The notes: generated by a model not told the origin, from the letters alone. Shown: positions 27,159 to 35,869, counted from the first letter of the stretch. The stretch is 64,000 bases of DNA from Lactococcus nasutitermitis (GCF_018403765.1 NZ_BOVQ01000006.1:62001-126000); one strand, 5' to 3'. Program-made: numbers and translations.

Positions 27159-28109
27159 ATGTTTATATTTGTTGGTTGCGCAGGTGGTGGGACGTCAAGT
27201 ATGTTTTGCCAGCGTTTGGTAAAGGAAATTAATGAGTATGATGAGAATTTACGGGCGGTTTTTGATGATGTGAGTCATGTTTTTCAAAAACGTTTGTCTT
27301 ATGGCTCGCATTATGATTTGGTTTTTGCTTATGGTGCGGCGGGAGATATTCGTCCTTATAATGCTTTTGACTTTGGTCAGCTTTTTGATGCGGTACTCAT
27401 TGCACCACAAGTCAGTTATTTGAAGGCTTATGTGGAAGAAATGCTTGCGAAATATCCTTCAATGGTTATGGATTTGCCGGGGCGTTTGTTTGGGGTGATG
27501 GATACTGAGCGGGCTTATGTGATGTTGTTGGACTTGTTGATAAATCTTGATATGCGACGTGGGTATCAATCGCAGCTTCTGTCGGCAAGTAAAGGGACTG
27601 ATAAAGATATGGAAATCTATGTGGCGGGTGCTGGGTCACAGGAGATTTATTGGAAAAATATGTTTAAGTATCTTGAGCAGGAAAATATTCGCTATTGTGT
27701 GACAAGCTATTCTCTTGAAAATCTTTATGATTTTAAGCCAAAGGAAGATTTTGATGTTCGGTTTATTTTTGGGCAAATTTCTGTATTGAGTGAGAATGAT
27801 TTTGCGCGTGTGGCACGGCGGATTGATGGATTTTTGGTGAATGCAAGTTCGATTGGAGCACTGAGAAGTCGGCGGGAATGGCTGGAGGCTTATGATATTC
27901 CTTATATTAAGTTTGACGATGCTCATGTGAAAAAAGATTTGAAAAATGGTAATTTTGTCCAGCAGGAGGAGAAAATTTGGGATTTTTTGGAAAAAGTTCA
28001 GATGAAGACGGAATATACACATGAAAAATCGGTCAGTCGTTTTGAGCAAAAGGAGATGGCAAAGCAAAAAACGGCATTGTTTGGTTTGATTTCATGGGAG
28101 GAAAATTAA
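27159..28109 (+). CDS. Protein with two PTS lactose/cellobiose IIB-like domains
   Basis: 316 residues. ATG 27159 is chosen because it follows TATAAT and GAGGAAA; the longer open frame begins inside the ruvB terminator. Residues 1-90 (FIFVGCAGGGTSSMFCQRLV) match the phosphocysteine loop of lactose/cellobiose-type IIB. A second, similar beta-alpha unit begins at about residue 147 (MEIYVAGAGSQEIYWKNMF) but lacks the Cys. No IIA or IIC gene is nearby. It could be a regulatory or sensor relic of PTS rather than a transporter part; function unknown. Confidence 0.6.
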   Translation: MFIFVGCAGGGTSSMFCQRLVKEINEYDENLRAVFDDVSHVFQKRLSYGSHYDLVFAYGAAGDIRPYNAFDFGQLFDAVLIAPQVSYLKAYVEEMLAKYPSMVMDLPGRLFGVMDTERAYVMLLDLLINLDMRRGYQSQLLSASKGTDKDMEIYVAGAGSQEIYWKNMFKYLEQENIRYCVTSYSLENLYDFKPKEDFDVRFIFGQISVLSENDFARVARRIDGFLVNASSIGALRSRREWLEAYDIPYIKFDDAHVKKDLKNGNFVQQEEKIWDFLEKVQMKTEYTHEKSVSRFEQKEMAKQKTALFGLISWEEN

Positions 28110-28117
28110 AATATTTT

Positions 28118-28133
28118 TTGACAGAACTGTCAG
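28118..28133. repeat. Dispersed palindrome (one mismatch) after the IIB-like gene
   Basis: TTGACAGAACTGTCAG, last base off consensus, in the intergenic region. Confidence 0.8.
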
Positions 28134-28233
28134 CAATTTTTATGAAAAATAAGTTATAATAAAGTATGAATAAAAGAGTATTTATCTGTTTTTAAGATAT
28201 TTGTTGTACTATTGGATGAACAAGGAGAATGGT

Positions 28234-28665
28234 GTGAAGATAGTATTTGTATGTTTGGGAAATATCTGTCGTAGTCCGATGGCAGAATTTGTGATGAAAG
28301 ATTTGTTGGAAAAGGCTGGGCGGGCAGGAGAAATCACGGTAGAAAGTCGAGCAACATCGAGTTGGGAACATGGCAATCCTATTTTTTCAGGAACACAAAA
28401 TATTTTGACAGAACATTGTATTGAATTTGACAAAAACAAGAAAAGTCAAAAAATTACTAACAAAGAGTTTACGGATTTTGACAAAATCATTGCAATGGAT
28501 ATGAAAAATTTGACAGATTTGTCAAAAATGGCAACTGAAAATGTACAAAATAAGCTGTCTATGCTCTTGGATGAATCTGTGCCAGACCCTTGGTTTACAG
28601 GGGATTTTGAGGAAACTTACAGACTTGTCAAAAAAGGTTGTGAAAAATTACTGACAGAAATATAA
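28234..28665 (+). CDS. Low-molecular-weight protein-tyrosine phosphatase
   Basis: 143 residues. GTG at 28234 is chosen since AAGGAG lies 6 nt upstream and the N-terminus becomes MKIVFVCLGNICRSPMAEF, the family P-loop (C-x5-R). The acid Asp is in SVPDPWFTGDF. It removes phosphate from protein tyrosines and may act on wall or capsule regulators. A dispersed palindrome is in frame at 28510-28525 (codons 93-98, LTDLSK). It precedes glnR without an evident shared promoter. Confidence 0.92.
   Translation: MKIVFVCLGNICRSPMAEFVMKDLLEKAGRAGEITVESRATSSWEHGNPIFSGTQNILTEHCIEFDKNKKSQKITNKEFTDFDKIIAMDMKNLTDLSKMATENVQNKLSMLLDESVPDPWFTGDFEETYRLVKKGCEKLLTEI
28510..28525. repeat. Dispersed palindrome inside the tyrosine phosphatase gene
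   Basis: TTGACAGATTTGTCAA, in frame as LTDLSK. Confidence 0.85.
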
Positions 28666-28701
28666 TATATTGTCTATAACGAATAATATAAACAATTTTA
28701 A

Positions 28702-28753
28702 TGTTAGATTTTCTACCATAGAGATTGACAGAACGCTAAAAAGAGTATATAAT
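28702..28753 (+). promoter_or_regulatory. glnR promoter with candidate GlnR box
   Basis: TTGACA (28725-28730), 17-nt spacer, TATAAT (28748-28753). TGTTA-N7-TACCA (28702-28718) differs by one base from the GlnR consensus TGTNA-N7-TNACA and lies 6 nt before the -35, as expected for autoregulation. Confidence 0.7.
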
Positions 28754-28777
28754 AAACGACATGGAGGGATAATTATA

Positions 28778-29146
28778 GTGAAAGAACGGGAACTACGACG
28801 TTCAATGGCGGTACTTCCGATAGGTACAGTGATGAAATTGACCGACCTATCCGCACGACAAATTCGCTACTATGAAGAACAAGAGCTGATATTTCCTGAG
28901 CGCAATGATGGCAATCGCCGAATGTATTCGCTCAATGATATTGATGTTCTCTTTGAGATTAGTGATTTGATTTCCGAAGGTAATAATATCGCGGATATCA
29001 AGCGGATTTTTGCGCAAAAAGAGACTGCCAATAGCTCGCAGACACTCTCAATTAACGAAGTGCATCATGCACTGGAGAGAGAATTTGCCCAACAAGGTCG
29101 CTTTGATCATTCCAATCCTGTAAACTTTAACCAACCACGTATGTGA
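28778..29146 (+). CDS. glnR: Nitrogen regulator GlnR (MerR family)
   Basis: 122 residues. The GTG at 28778 follows GGAGGG by 9 nt; the frame is open upstream but would include the promoter. N-terminal MerR winged helix ([29 protein letters not shown]) followed by a short helix and variable C-terminal tail that interacts with glutamine synthetase. It represses glnRA and ammonium/glutamine transport genes when nitrogen is plentiful. Directly upstream of glnA in the usual operon. Confidence 0.94.
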   Translation: MKERELRRSMAVLPIGTVMKLTDLSARQIRYYEEQELIFPERNDGNRRMYSLNDIDVLFEISDLISEGNNIADIKRIFAQKETANSSQTLSINEVHHALEREFAQQGRFDHSNPVNFNQPRM

Positions 29147-29177
29147 AGAATGCGTGAAAGCATTAAGGAGAAAATTC

Positions 29178-30518
29178 ATGACAATCACAGCAGCAGACAT
29201 CCGTCGCGATGTCAAAGAAAAAGACATTAAATTTTTGCGTTTGATGTTCACAGATATTCTTGGAACACTTAAAAACGTTGAGGTTCCAGCAACTGACGAA
29301 CAACTTGACAAACTTTTTGAAAACAAGATGATGTTTGACGGCTCTTCTATCGAAGGATTTGTTCGCATCAATGAATCTGATATGTATCTTTATCCAGACC
29401 TTGACACTTGGATTGTTTTCCCTTGGGGAGATGAATTTGGTAAGGTTGCTGGTGTTATTTGTGATGTTTACACACCAGAAGGAGAACCATTTGCTGGGGA
29501 CCCACGCGGTGTTTTGAAACGTAATCTGAAAAAAATGGAAAAATTGGGCTTCAAGAATTTCAACCTTGGCCCAGAGCCAGAATTCTTCCTTTTCAAACTT
29601 GATGAAAATGAAGAACCAACACTTGAAGTCAACGATAAAGGTGGATATTTTGACCTTGCTCCAACTGACCTCGCTGGCAACACACGTCGTGAAATCGTCA
29701 ATGTTTTGACTGACCTTGGCTTTGAAGTAGAAGCTTCTCACCACGAAGTCGCTATTGGTCAACACGAAATTGACTTCAAATATACAAATGCTTTGAAGGC
29801 TTGTGATAATATCCAAATCTTCAAGCTTGTTGTTAAAACGATTGCTCGTAAACATGGTTTGCACGCAACATTTATGGCAAAACCTCGCTTTGGTATCAAC
29901 GGTTCAGGTATGCACTGCAACATGAGCTTGTTCACTGAAGATGGAAAAAATGCGTTCTACGATCCAGCTGGTGATTTGGAACTTTCTGAGGTGGCTCACA
30001 GCTTTATCGCTGGTTTGTTGAACCATGCTTACAACTTCACAGCAATCACAAATCCTACTGTAAATAGCTACAAACGTTTGGTTCCTGGCTATGAAGCGCC
30101 TGTTTATGTGGCTTGGGCTGGTCGTAACCGTTCACCACTTATCCGCGTGCCTGCATCTCGTGGACTTTCTACACGTGTTGAACTTCGTGCTGTTGACCCA
30201 ACTGCAAATCCTTATCTTGCTTTGGCCGTGCTTTTGGCAGCAGGTCTTGATGGTGTTGAAAATAAATTGGAAGCACCTGAAGCTATTGAATCTAACATTT
30301 ACGTGATGACTGAAGAAGAACGTAAAGCTCATGGTATCACTGATTTGCCTAGCACATTGCACAATGCTGTGAAAGCTTTGCGTGAAGATGACGTAGTTAT
30401 CGAAGCTTTGGGCAATCACGTTTTGACAAACTTTGTTGAAGCGAAGAAAATCGAATGGGCAAGCTACGCTCAATTCGTTACACAATGGGAAATTGACAAT
30501 TACCTCGAATTGTACTAA
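29178..30518 (+). CDS. glnA: Glutamine synthetase type I
   Basis: 446 residues, the GSI-alpha size of Firmicutes. ATG 29178 follows AAGGAG; an in-frame start 24 nt upstream has no ribosome site. Signatures: [37 protein letters not shown] (ATP site), and [10 protein letters not shown]. It makes glutamine from glutamate, ammonia and ATP, and its feedback-inhibited form also controls GlnR. A strong terminator follows, so the operon is glnRA. Confidence 0.97.
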   Translation: MTITAADIRRDVKEKDIKFLRLMFTDILGTLKNVEVPATDEQLDKLFENKMMFDGSSIEGFVRINESDMYLYPDLDTWIVFPWGDEFGKVAGVICDVYTPEGEPFAGDPRGVLKRNLKKMEKLGFKNFNLGPEPEFFLFKLDENEEPTLEVNDKGGYFDLAPTDLAGNTRREIVNVLTDLGFEVEASHHEVAIGQHEIDFKYTNALKACDNIQIFKLVVKTIARKHGLHATFMAKPRFGINGSGMHCNMSLFTEDGKNAFYDPAGDLELSEVAHSFIAGLLNHAYNFTAITNPTVNSYKRLVPGYEAPVYVAWAGRNRSPLIRVPASRGLSTRVELRAVDPTANPYLALAVLLAAGLDGVENKLEAPEAIESNIYVMTEEERKAHGITDLPSTLHNAVKALREDDVVIEALGNHVLTNFVEAKKIEWASYAQFVTQWEIDNYLELY

Positions 30519-30545
30519 AATAGAGGTGAAGAGGGAAATAAAAAA

Positions 30546-30567
30546 GTGTCCATACGGACACTTTTTT
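30546..30567 (+). terminator. Terminator of glnRA
   Basis: GTGTCC-ATAC-GGACAC with T6 behind and an A-run in front. Confidence 0.92.
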
Positions 30568-30572
30568 ATTTT

Positions 30573-30588
30573 TTGACAGAATTGTCAA
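30573..30588. repeat. Dispersed palindrome after glnA
   Basis: TTGACAGAATTGTCAA, six bases after the glnRA terminator. Confidence 0.88.
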
Positions 30589-30669
30589 AAAAATTGATAA
30601 GCATTTTCTTTGAAAATTTCACAAAGATGTCGTACACTGAAATTATTGACAAAGGAAAGTAGAGTAGAT

Positions 30670-31107
30670 ATGGCTATAAATGATGAATTGAAAAGGTCAT
30701 TATCGGATTTAGATTATGGTAATATTGCGACGGTGGCAATGATTGACCGTGGACCTTATGCAGAAGTTGATGAGCCAAATAGTGTTTCAAAACAAGGAAA
30801 TAAGGACTTCGCAGATTTTTCAAAAGAAAATTTGACAGACGACGAAGATTTGATTGTAGTTCAGCGCGAGGACGAGTTCACGACATTAACACAGGCAGAT
30901 TTTGATAATTTTACCGCGTCAATGACTGCTGAGCATCACATTATTTTTGTGGAGTGTATTGAGCTTGGTACGACTGAGATACGTGGATTTTTGATGACAC
31001 TTTTGTCAAAAAAAATGCTGTCAAACAGTAAAGTGATTTTGCTGGATTTGCCACAACTGGAATATATGATGTTAAAAGACCAGCTGGCAGGACAAATTGA
31101 GCTATGA
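30670..31107 (+). CDS. Hypothetical acidic protein
   Basis: 145 residues; ATG 30670 is chosen over an upstream start because GGAAAGTAGAG lies before it. Acidic in the first half (DDEDLIVVQREDEFTTL), with a later beta-alpha pattern (HIIFVECIELGTTEIRGFLMTLLSKK). I do not recognise the family. A half copy of the dispersed palindrome is embedded (TTGACAGAC at 30833, read as NLTDDED). Lies between glnA and a convergent chorismate mutase gene. Confidence 0.55.
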   Translation: MAINDELKRSLSDLDYGNIATVAMIDRGPYAEVDEPNSVSKQGNKDFADFSKENLTDDEDLIVVQREDEFTTLTQADFDNFTASMTAEHHIIFVECIELGTTEIRGFLMTLLSKKMLSNSKVILLDLPQLEYMMLKDQLAGQIEL

Positions 31108-31110
31108 AAA

Positions 31111-31138
31111 AACTTTGACAAGTCTGTCAAAGCTTTTT
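31111..31138. terminator. Palindrome acting as convergent terminator
   Basis: TTGACAAGTCTGTCAA (31115-31130), a variant of the dispersed palindrome, extended to AACTTTGACA/TGTCAAAGCTT with T-runs both ways, between two convergent genes. Confidence 0.7.
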
Positions 31139-31161
31139 GGATTTTTTGACACAGGAAATTC

Positions 31162-31431
31162 TTATTTTTTCAGTAATTTTTCCTGAAAAGAACGAGAATT
31201 TTTCATAATATCTTGATAATTTGTGACAATCGTGTCTGTGTAGGCAGGATTTTTCACGTAGCCAGCGATTTTTTCTAGGACAAGATGTTCGCGCGAACTA
31301 TCTAAAATCTCAAGATTCTGGCTTTTTTTATATTCTGCAATCTGAAGCACCAAGTCCATACGTGCTTCCATTAATTCAGCGATTTGACGGTCAACTTCGT
31401 CAATATTTTGTCTGATTTCATTTAAATTCAT
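31162..31431 (-). CDS. Chorismate mutase, AroQ (type II) family
   Basis: 89 residues, three-helix AroQ fold: NEIRQNIDEVDRQIAELMEARMDLVLQIAEYK carries the conserved Arg and Asp, and SSREHLVLEKI the second Arg/Glu set. It turns chorismate into prephenate for Phe and Tyr synthesis. Stand-alone gene, with no other aro genes nearby. Confidence 0.9.
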   Translation of the reverse strand: MNLNEIRQNIDEVDRQIAELMEARMDLVLQIAEYKKSQNLEILDSSREHLVLEKIAGYVKNPAYTDTIVTNYQDIMKNSRSFQEKLLKK

Positions 31432-31508
31432 AAAATCATTATATCAAAATTGCCTGAAAAATTCTGACAAAAAGTGCTATAATGACATAATATACAGGAG
31501 AAAACAAG

Positions 31509-31979
31509 ATGAATATTAGAAAAGCACAGGAAAAAGATTGTCCGCGCCTGCTCGAACTTCTCGATGAAATCGGTAAATTTCATCATGCAGGACGACCAGA
31601 TATTTTTCGCGCGGATGCAGGAAAACACAGTTTGACAGACTTGTCAAAAATGCTGACAGACCTGTCAAAACCTATTTTTGTTGCTGTTGACGAAAAAGAT
31701 GCAGTCGTAGGATATGCCATGTGCGAAATCAAGGAAAATGCCGAACATCCAGTGCTTGCGCCTTACAAAATGCTCTATCTGGATGACCTTTGTGTGGCGG
31801 AAAATGCTCGTGTTCACGGACTTGGCGCTCAGCTCATGGATTATTGTAAAGCCTTTGCTAAAGCAGAAAATTGCTCACGCATGGAACTCAATGTCTGGGA
31901 ATTTCCTGGTTCAGCGCTCGAATTTTATGAAAAACAAGGTTTTCGCAATCAGCGCCGCGAACTTGAATTTTGGCTATAA
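31509..31979 (+). CDS. GNAT-family N-acetyltransferase
   Basis: 156 residues. N-terminus MNIRKAQEKDCPRLLELLDEI and acetyl-CoA loop VHGLGAQLMDYCKAFAK (Q/R-x-x-G-x-G/A type), with ALEFYEKQGFRNQRRELEFWL at the end, are classic GNAT. Substrate unknown. Two palindromes lie in tandem at 31632-31647 and 31653-31668, in frame as LTDLSK-M-LTDLSK (codons 42-54), between the first helices and the core sheet. It has an extended promoter (TATAAT near 31480) and AGGAGAA ribosome site. Confidence 0.87.
   Translation: MNIRKAQEKDCPRLLELLDEIGKFHHAGRPDIFRADAGKHSLTDLSKMLTDLSKPIFVAVDEKDAVVGYAMCEIKENAEHPVLAPYKMLYLDDLCVAENARVHGLGAQLMDYCKAFAKAENCSRMELNVWEFPGSALEFYEKQGFRNQRRELEFWL
31632..31668. repeat. Two tandem dispersed palindromes inside the GNAT gene
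   Basis: TTGACAGACTTGTCAA (31632-31647) and CTGACAGACCTGTCAA (31653-31668), both in frame. Confidence 0.88.
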
Positions 31980-32011
31980 AAAGCCGCACTAGAAATGGTA
32001 TAATAGAAAAT

Positions 32012-32509
32012 ATGGATAAAAAAGAAAAAATTGAAGCCTACGAACTCGTCAATCTACAACTGCGCGCTTTGTTGAGCGAGCAAAATTACACGATTTCCAA
32101 CCTCGCAAATGCTTCTGCCCTCTTATGGAATGCTTTGCCAGCCCAAGTATATAACGGATTTTACCTCTATAACGGCGAAAAGTTGATTTTAGGGCCTTTT
32201 CAAGGTTCAGTTTCCTGCGTGGAAATTTCGCTTGGTGCCGGTGTTTGCGGACAATCTGCAGAGGAAAATCGAACATTGATAGTTGACGATGTGCGCACAC
32301 ATAAAAATTACATTTCCTGTGACTCAAAAGCACTCTCTGAAATTGTCGTACCAATGACAAAAAACGGGAAACTCGTTGGTGTGCTTGACCTTGATGCTTC
32401 AGAAGTTGGCTTTTACGATAGTATTGACCAAAAATATCTAGAAGAATTTGTCCAGATTTTGTGTGAACTCACAGACTTTAAATTTTTCAAAATTGGAGAA
32501 GAAAAATGA
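32012..32509 (+). CDS. Free methionine-(R)-sulfoxide reductase (GAF domain)
   Basis: 165 residues, a single GAF domain. The three redox cysteines expected for fRMsr are visible: SCVEISLGAGVCGQSA (Cys at two sites) and KNYISCDSKAL. It reduces free Met-R-sulfoxide, an antioxidant role. ATG 32012 is chosen because an extended -10 (TGG-TATAAT, 31996-32004) lies 7 nt before it, predicting a leaderless mRNA; an upstream in-frame start at 31970 lies within the preceding gene. The stop overlaps the next start by 4 nt. Confidence 0.88.
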   Translation: MDKKEKIEAYELVNLQLRALLSEQNYTISNLANASALLWNALPAQVYNGFYLYNGEKLILGPFQGSVSCVEISLGAGVCGQSAEENRTLIVDDVRTHKNYISCDSKALSEIVVPMTKNGKLVGVLDLDASEVGFYDSIDQKYLEEFVQILCELTDFKFFKIGEEK

Positions 32510-33159
32510 CGGAAATAGTTGAACAATTTATTGCAGAACGCTTTAAAAATCAAGCAGGAGAGCCTGCCAATCCCGGAAATATTGGCGACCCCAAAAAACT
32601 CGCACGCGACCTTGGTAATTTTATTTTTTCCTTGCACAAGCTTGACACAACAGATGCGCCGAAACCAAGTTTTGAAAATGCCTTTGCTGGAAGTGATTTG
32701 CCCCTATTTGAAGCAGAATTTACCGAACTCATCAAAAAATATGAAAAAATAGTGCCAGTTGACCTTTTGGACGACAAGTTTTTGCACGCCACAAAAAGAC
32801 CTTGGAACAAAGAACCACTCTGGATTCACGGCAATCTGACTGCCAAAAATCTTCGTGTTGAAAATGGAAAATTAGTAGGAATTGCAGAAAGTGAAAAAGC
32901 TGTTATCGCTGACCCAGCCTGTGATTTAGCGATCGCGTGGACACTTTTTGATACAAAAGCGCGCAAAATTTTCTTTGCCGCAGCAGAAGCTGACAAATCA
33001 ACGATTGAGCGTGCGCAGATTTGGGCGCTTATCAATGCTTTGAAAGCTTACGATTCTGATGATATTGATGAACTTATTCAATCGCGAGATGCGCTCACTG
33101 AAATTCTCAAAGAGTACGATTATAGCAACGGTACAGACTTTTACGACGGACAAAACTAA
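32506..33159 (+). CDS. Aminoglycoside-phosphotransferase-like protein, probably inactive
   Basis: 217 residues, shorter than typical APH proteins (about 300), lacking the N-terminal kinase lobe. PLWIHGNLTAKNLRVENGKL and DPACDLAIAWTLF match the catalytic lobe of APH enzymes. The catalytic Asp of HGD is Asn here, and the usual DFG-like metal site reads AESE. It may be a pseudokinase or a protein-binding remnant. It overlaps the fRMsr gene (ATGA) and is followed after 8 nt by dnaX. Confidence 0.65.
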   Translation: MTEIVEQFIAERFKNQAGEPANPGNIGDPKKLARDLGNFIFSLHKLDTTDAPKPSFENAFAGSDLPLFEAEFTELIKKYEKIVPVDLLDDKFLHATKRPWNKEPLWIHGNLTAKNLRVENGKLVGIAESEKAVIADPACDLAIAWTLFDTKARKIFFAAAEADKSTIERAQIWALINALKAYDSDDIDELIQSRDALTEILKEYDYSNGTDFYDGQN

Positions 33160-33167
33160 GGAAAATC

Positions 33168-34844
33168 ATGGCATACCAAGCATTATATAGAAAATACCGC
33201 AGTCAGCGTTTTGATGAAATGGTCGGGCAGGAAGTCATTGCGACAACGCTAAAAAACGCGATTGTCAATCAGCAAATTTCTCATGCTTACCTATTTTCTG
33301 GCCCGCGAGGTACAGGAAAAACCTCAGCAGCGAAGATTTTTGCCAAAGCAATCAACTGTCCCAACCAAAAAGATGGCGAACCTTGCAATCATTGTGATAT
33401 TTGCGAAGCAATTACTCGTGGCAATCTTGATGATGTCATCGAGCTTGATGCAGCGAGCAACAACGGTGTTGACGAAATCCGTGAAATCCGCGATAAATCG
33501 ACCTATGCGCCCTCGATTGCAACTTATAAAGTCTATATCATTGACGAGGTGCATATGCTCTCGACAGGCGCTTTTAATGCGCTTTTGAAGACTCTTGAAG
33601 AACCGAGTGAAAATGTCGTTTTCGTTCTTGCGACGACCGAGTTGCAAAAAATTCCTGCCACGATTATTTCGCGTGTACAACGTTTTGCCTTCAAAGCAAT
33701 CACGACTAGCGCCATTCGCCAGCATTTAGCAGACGTTTTGAACGATGAAAAACTCGATTTTGAGGCGTCAGCACTTGATGTTTTGGCGAAATCAGCCGAA
33801 GGCGGTATGCGCGATGCGCTCAGTTTACTCGACCAAGCACTCAGTTTTTCCGAAGGCTCACTTAGTCTCCAAGCGGCACTTTTAGTGACAGGTTCGATTG
33901 CCAATGATGCACTCATCGCTTATGTTGATGCAATTTCTGCTAATGATACACAAACAGCGCTACAAGAACTTGATAAGATTTTTTCTGAAGGAAAAAATAT
34001 GCTTCGTTTCACTGAAGATTTGCTTGCTTATTTTCGTGATTGTTTATTAAATGATGCAAACACAATCGCGCACGAAACGCTCTATCATTGGATTGACATC
34101 GCGATTGAATCGCTCAAAACGCTCAAAGAAACAACTCAGACCAAAATTGCCGCTGACGTGATGACAATGCGACTTGCAGAAGTTTTTGACAGTTCTGTCA
34201 AAAATTCTGATAGCCAAAACGAACCATCAGCAGTTTTGACAGGTGAAATTTCCCAACTCAAAGCACAAATTGTCCAGCTTCAGCAGCAATTATCGACCTT
34301 GACAAGTCATGCAGCACCAGCAGAATTTTTGACAGAACTGTCAAAAACTTCTAATGAGAAAAAACCGGAACAAAAAGTTGTTAAACAGACAAGTTCCACA
34401 GCTGTCAGCCGAGATTTGATTTTTACAGCCTTGTCAGAAGCGACAAATGATGCGAGAAAAACAGTGATGAATGCTTGGCCGGAAATCATTGCCAGCGTTG
34501 CCAAACCTGCCGAGCGCGCACTACTCAACAACACCAAGCCGGCTGCCGCCTCAGAAAATTATGTCGTTGTCACATTTCCACATGAAAATCTTGCCAAACG
34601 TGTCACGGAAAATCAAGAATTACAGCTCCAATTTGGTAATCTCCTCTCAATGATTGCCGGCTTTTCCCCTGAAATCATCGCCCTCGCGGAGGCAGAATGG
34701 CAGGACGTCCGCGCAGAATACGTGGCGAACCTAAAAAACACGAGCGACAGTGCCGAAGAAACACCAACAGCACCGTCAGAACCAGAAACACTCAGTGTTG
34801 CCAAAGAACTTTTCGGAGAAAAAGTAGTAGAAATCCACGACTAA
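33168..34844 (+). CDS. dnaX: DNA polymerase III subunits gamma and tau
   Basis: 558 residues. AAA+ clamp-loader: Walker A SGPRGTGKTSAAKIFAK, zinc-binding Cys set (CPNQKDGEPCNHCDIC), Walker B IIDEVHMLS, sensor ATTELQKIPATIISR. The C-terminal tau part is variable. Two palindromes lie in the linker: 34186-34201 (read as FDSSVK) and 34329-34344 (LTELSK, codons 388-393). Two different frames are thus used. No classical frameshift heptamer for gamma was noted. It loads the beta clamp at the fork. Confidence 0.96.
   Translation: MAYQALYRKYRSQRFDEMVGQEVIATTLKNAIVNQQISHAYLFSGPRGTGKTSAAKIFAKAINCPNQKDGEPCNHCDICEAITRGNLDDVIELDAASNNGVDEIREIRDKSTYAPSIATYKVYIIDEVHMLSTGAFNALLKTLEEPSENVVFVLATTELQKIPATIISRVQRFAFKAITTSAIRQHLADVLNDEKLDFEASALDVLAKSAEGGMRDALSLLDQALSFSEGSLSLQAALLVTGSIANDALIAYVDAISANDTQTALQELDKIFSEGKNMLRFTEDLLAYFRDCLLNDANTIAHETLYHWIDIAIESLKTLKETTQTKIAADVMTMRLAEVFDSSVKNSDSQNEPSAVLTGEISQLKAQIVQLQQQLSTLTSHAAPAEFLTELSKTSNEKKPEQKVVKQTSSTAVSRDLIFTALSEATNDARKTVMNAWPEIIASVAKPAERALLNNTKPAAASENYVVVTFPHENLAKRVTENQELQLQFGNLLSMIAGFSPEIIALAEAEWQDVRAEYVANLKNTSDSAEETPTAPSEPETLSVAKELFGEKVVEIHD
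34186..34201. repeat. Dispersed palindrome inside dnaX (copy 1)
   Basis: TTGACAGTTCTGTCAA, offset frame, read FDSSVK. Confidence 0.9.
34329..34344. repeat. Dispersed palindrome inside dnaX (copy 2)
   Basis: TTGACAGAACTGTCAA, read LTELSK. Confidence 0.9.
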
Positions 34845-34849
34845 TTCAC

Positions 34850-34875
34850 GCTCTCAGCTATTGAGAGCTTTTTTT
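34850..34875 (+). terminator. Terminator of dnaX
   Basis: GCTCTCA-GCTAT-TGAGAGC with T7. Confidence 0.9.
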
Positions 34876-34964
34876 ATCCAAAAATTGTCTCAAACTTGGA
34901 ACAAGTCGCAAAAACGCAAAAATCAGATGTATAATAAAGATAACAAAAATAAAGGAGTGGTAAA

Positions 34965-35228
34965 ATGAAAGCAAAATATGGAAATATGACCGTTGACGTT
35001 TGGCAAATTTCAAAAATAAGAAGTGAGGACGCTTGGCTCAAAGAAGCATTTTCTATGGACAGGATTTATTTCACTGCGACGGATAAGCCTCAACTCTATA
35101 TTCGTGGCGGATTTGGTGGCACGTGGGGCGAAGTTGGAGATTATTTGATTTATAACCCGACTTTTCCAAACAACTACCAGATTATCAGCCAACATAAAGC
35201 AAAAAAAGAACTCGCATTTATTCACTAA
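34965..35228 (+). CDS. Small protein of a tandem paralogue family (copy 1)
   Basis: 87 residues, start after AAAGGAG. N-terminus MKAKYGNMTVDVWQIS and C-terminus GEVGDYLIYNPTFPNNYQII with KKELAFI are shared with the two following paralogues. The GDYL...Y.I...F...Y ending resembles the PGDYL-type fold common in phage and hypothetical proteins. Function unknown; no signal peptide. Confidence 0.7.
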   Translation: MKAKYGNMTVDVWQISKIRSEDAWLKEAFSMDRIYFTATDKPQLYIRGGFGGTWGEVGDYLIYNPTFPNNYQIISQHKAKKELAFIH

Positions 35229-35240
35229 GGAGCACATATC

Positions 35241-35604
35241 ATGAAAGCAAAATATGGAAATATGACCGTTGATGTTTGGCAAATCAGTCACGACGAAAAG
35301 CCCGAAGATTACAAGCCTTGGCTCAAAAAAAGCCTACGACCAAAAACTCCTTGGCTGGTTTTACGAATTTGGCGAAGAAGGACGTGGACTCTTGGGCATT
35401 TACTACAACACATTTCTTAAAGGAAAAACTTTTCCTAAAGCCGAAGTTTTTGGCGAAACAACACCAGATTTATTTATCATCGCAGGCTCACCCGCGAAAG
35501 GTTATCCAGGAGATTACTTAATTCACAACGACACGATGGTCAATAAATATCGGATTATCTCTGCCTCAGCCTTTAAAAAAGAGTGTAAGGTAATCAGCGA
35601 CTAA
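35241..35604 (+). pseudogene. Tandem family copy 2, frameshifted
   Basis: Starts with ATG after AAGGAG and reads MKAKYGNMTVDVWQISHDEK, nearly the same as copy 1, as far as DYKPWLKK. At an A7 run (35325-35331) the frame is lost; the homologous continuation AYDQKLLGWFYEFGEEGRG...GDYLIHNDTMVNKYRII is in the next frame. Six A's would restore about 120 residues. Candidates are a real indel, a phase-variable tract, or a sequence error. The initial frame ends a few codons after position 35400. Confidence 0.75.
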
Positions 35605-35616
35605 AAAGGAGTAAAA

Positions 35617-35832
35617 ATGAACATATTGATTCCCATTCTCTTGATGTTTCTCGGTCTTTTCATCAGCTTTTGTGGCATTCTCATCTTGCGCAATGGCAAG
35701 ATTACCAAGAACAAGAGCATTCCAGAGGTTTATATTGCCTATTTCAAAACATCATTTTTTGGCGCTGGCAATAAAATCTGGGGTGGCTTGATTTTGATGA
35801 TGGGACTGGGTTTTATGTTCAGCGCCTTCTAA
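35617..35832 (+). CDS. Small membrane protein
   Basis: 71 residues, two membrane segments (ILIPILLMFLGLFISFCGIL and IWGGLILMMGLGFMFSAF) with a short basic loop. Ribosome site AAAGGAG. Placed between paralogues two and three. No recognised family. Confidence 0.65.
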   Translation: MNILIPILLMFLGLFISFCGILILRNGKITKNKSIPEVYIAYFKTSFFGAGNKIWGGLILMMGLGFMFSAF

Positions 35833-35869
35833 GCTTTTTAAAAAATAAACTATGAAAAGGAAAACGATT

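Noticed and set aside
28166-28195. Nine-codon leaderless ORF before the tyrosine phosphatase gene
   Set aside because: It starts 5 nt after a TATAAT and could be a leader peptide, but it is too short and has no control-codon run or attenuator to support it.
29163-29864. 233-codon open frame antisense to glnA
   Set aside because: Fully inside glnA, Phe/Lys/Ile-rich shadow translation without ribosome site or family resemblance.
35325-35331. Programmed -1 ribosomal frameshift at the A-tract of the second paralogue
   Set aside because: The downstream homologous frame needs a +1 (or -2) shift relative to the initial frame, so the A AAA AAG slippery rule does not apply; an extra A is simpler.
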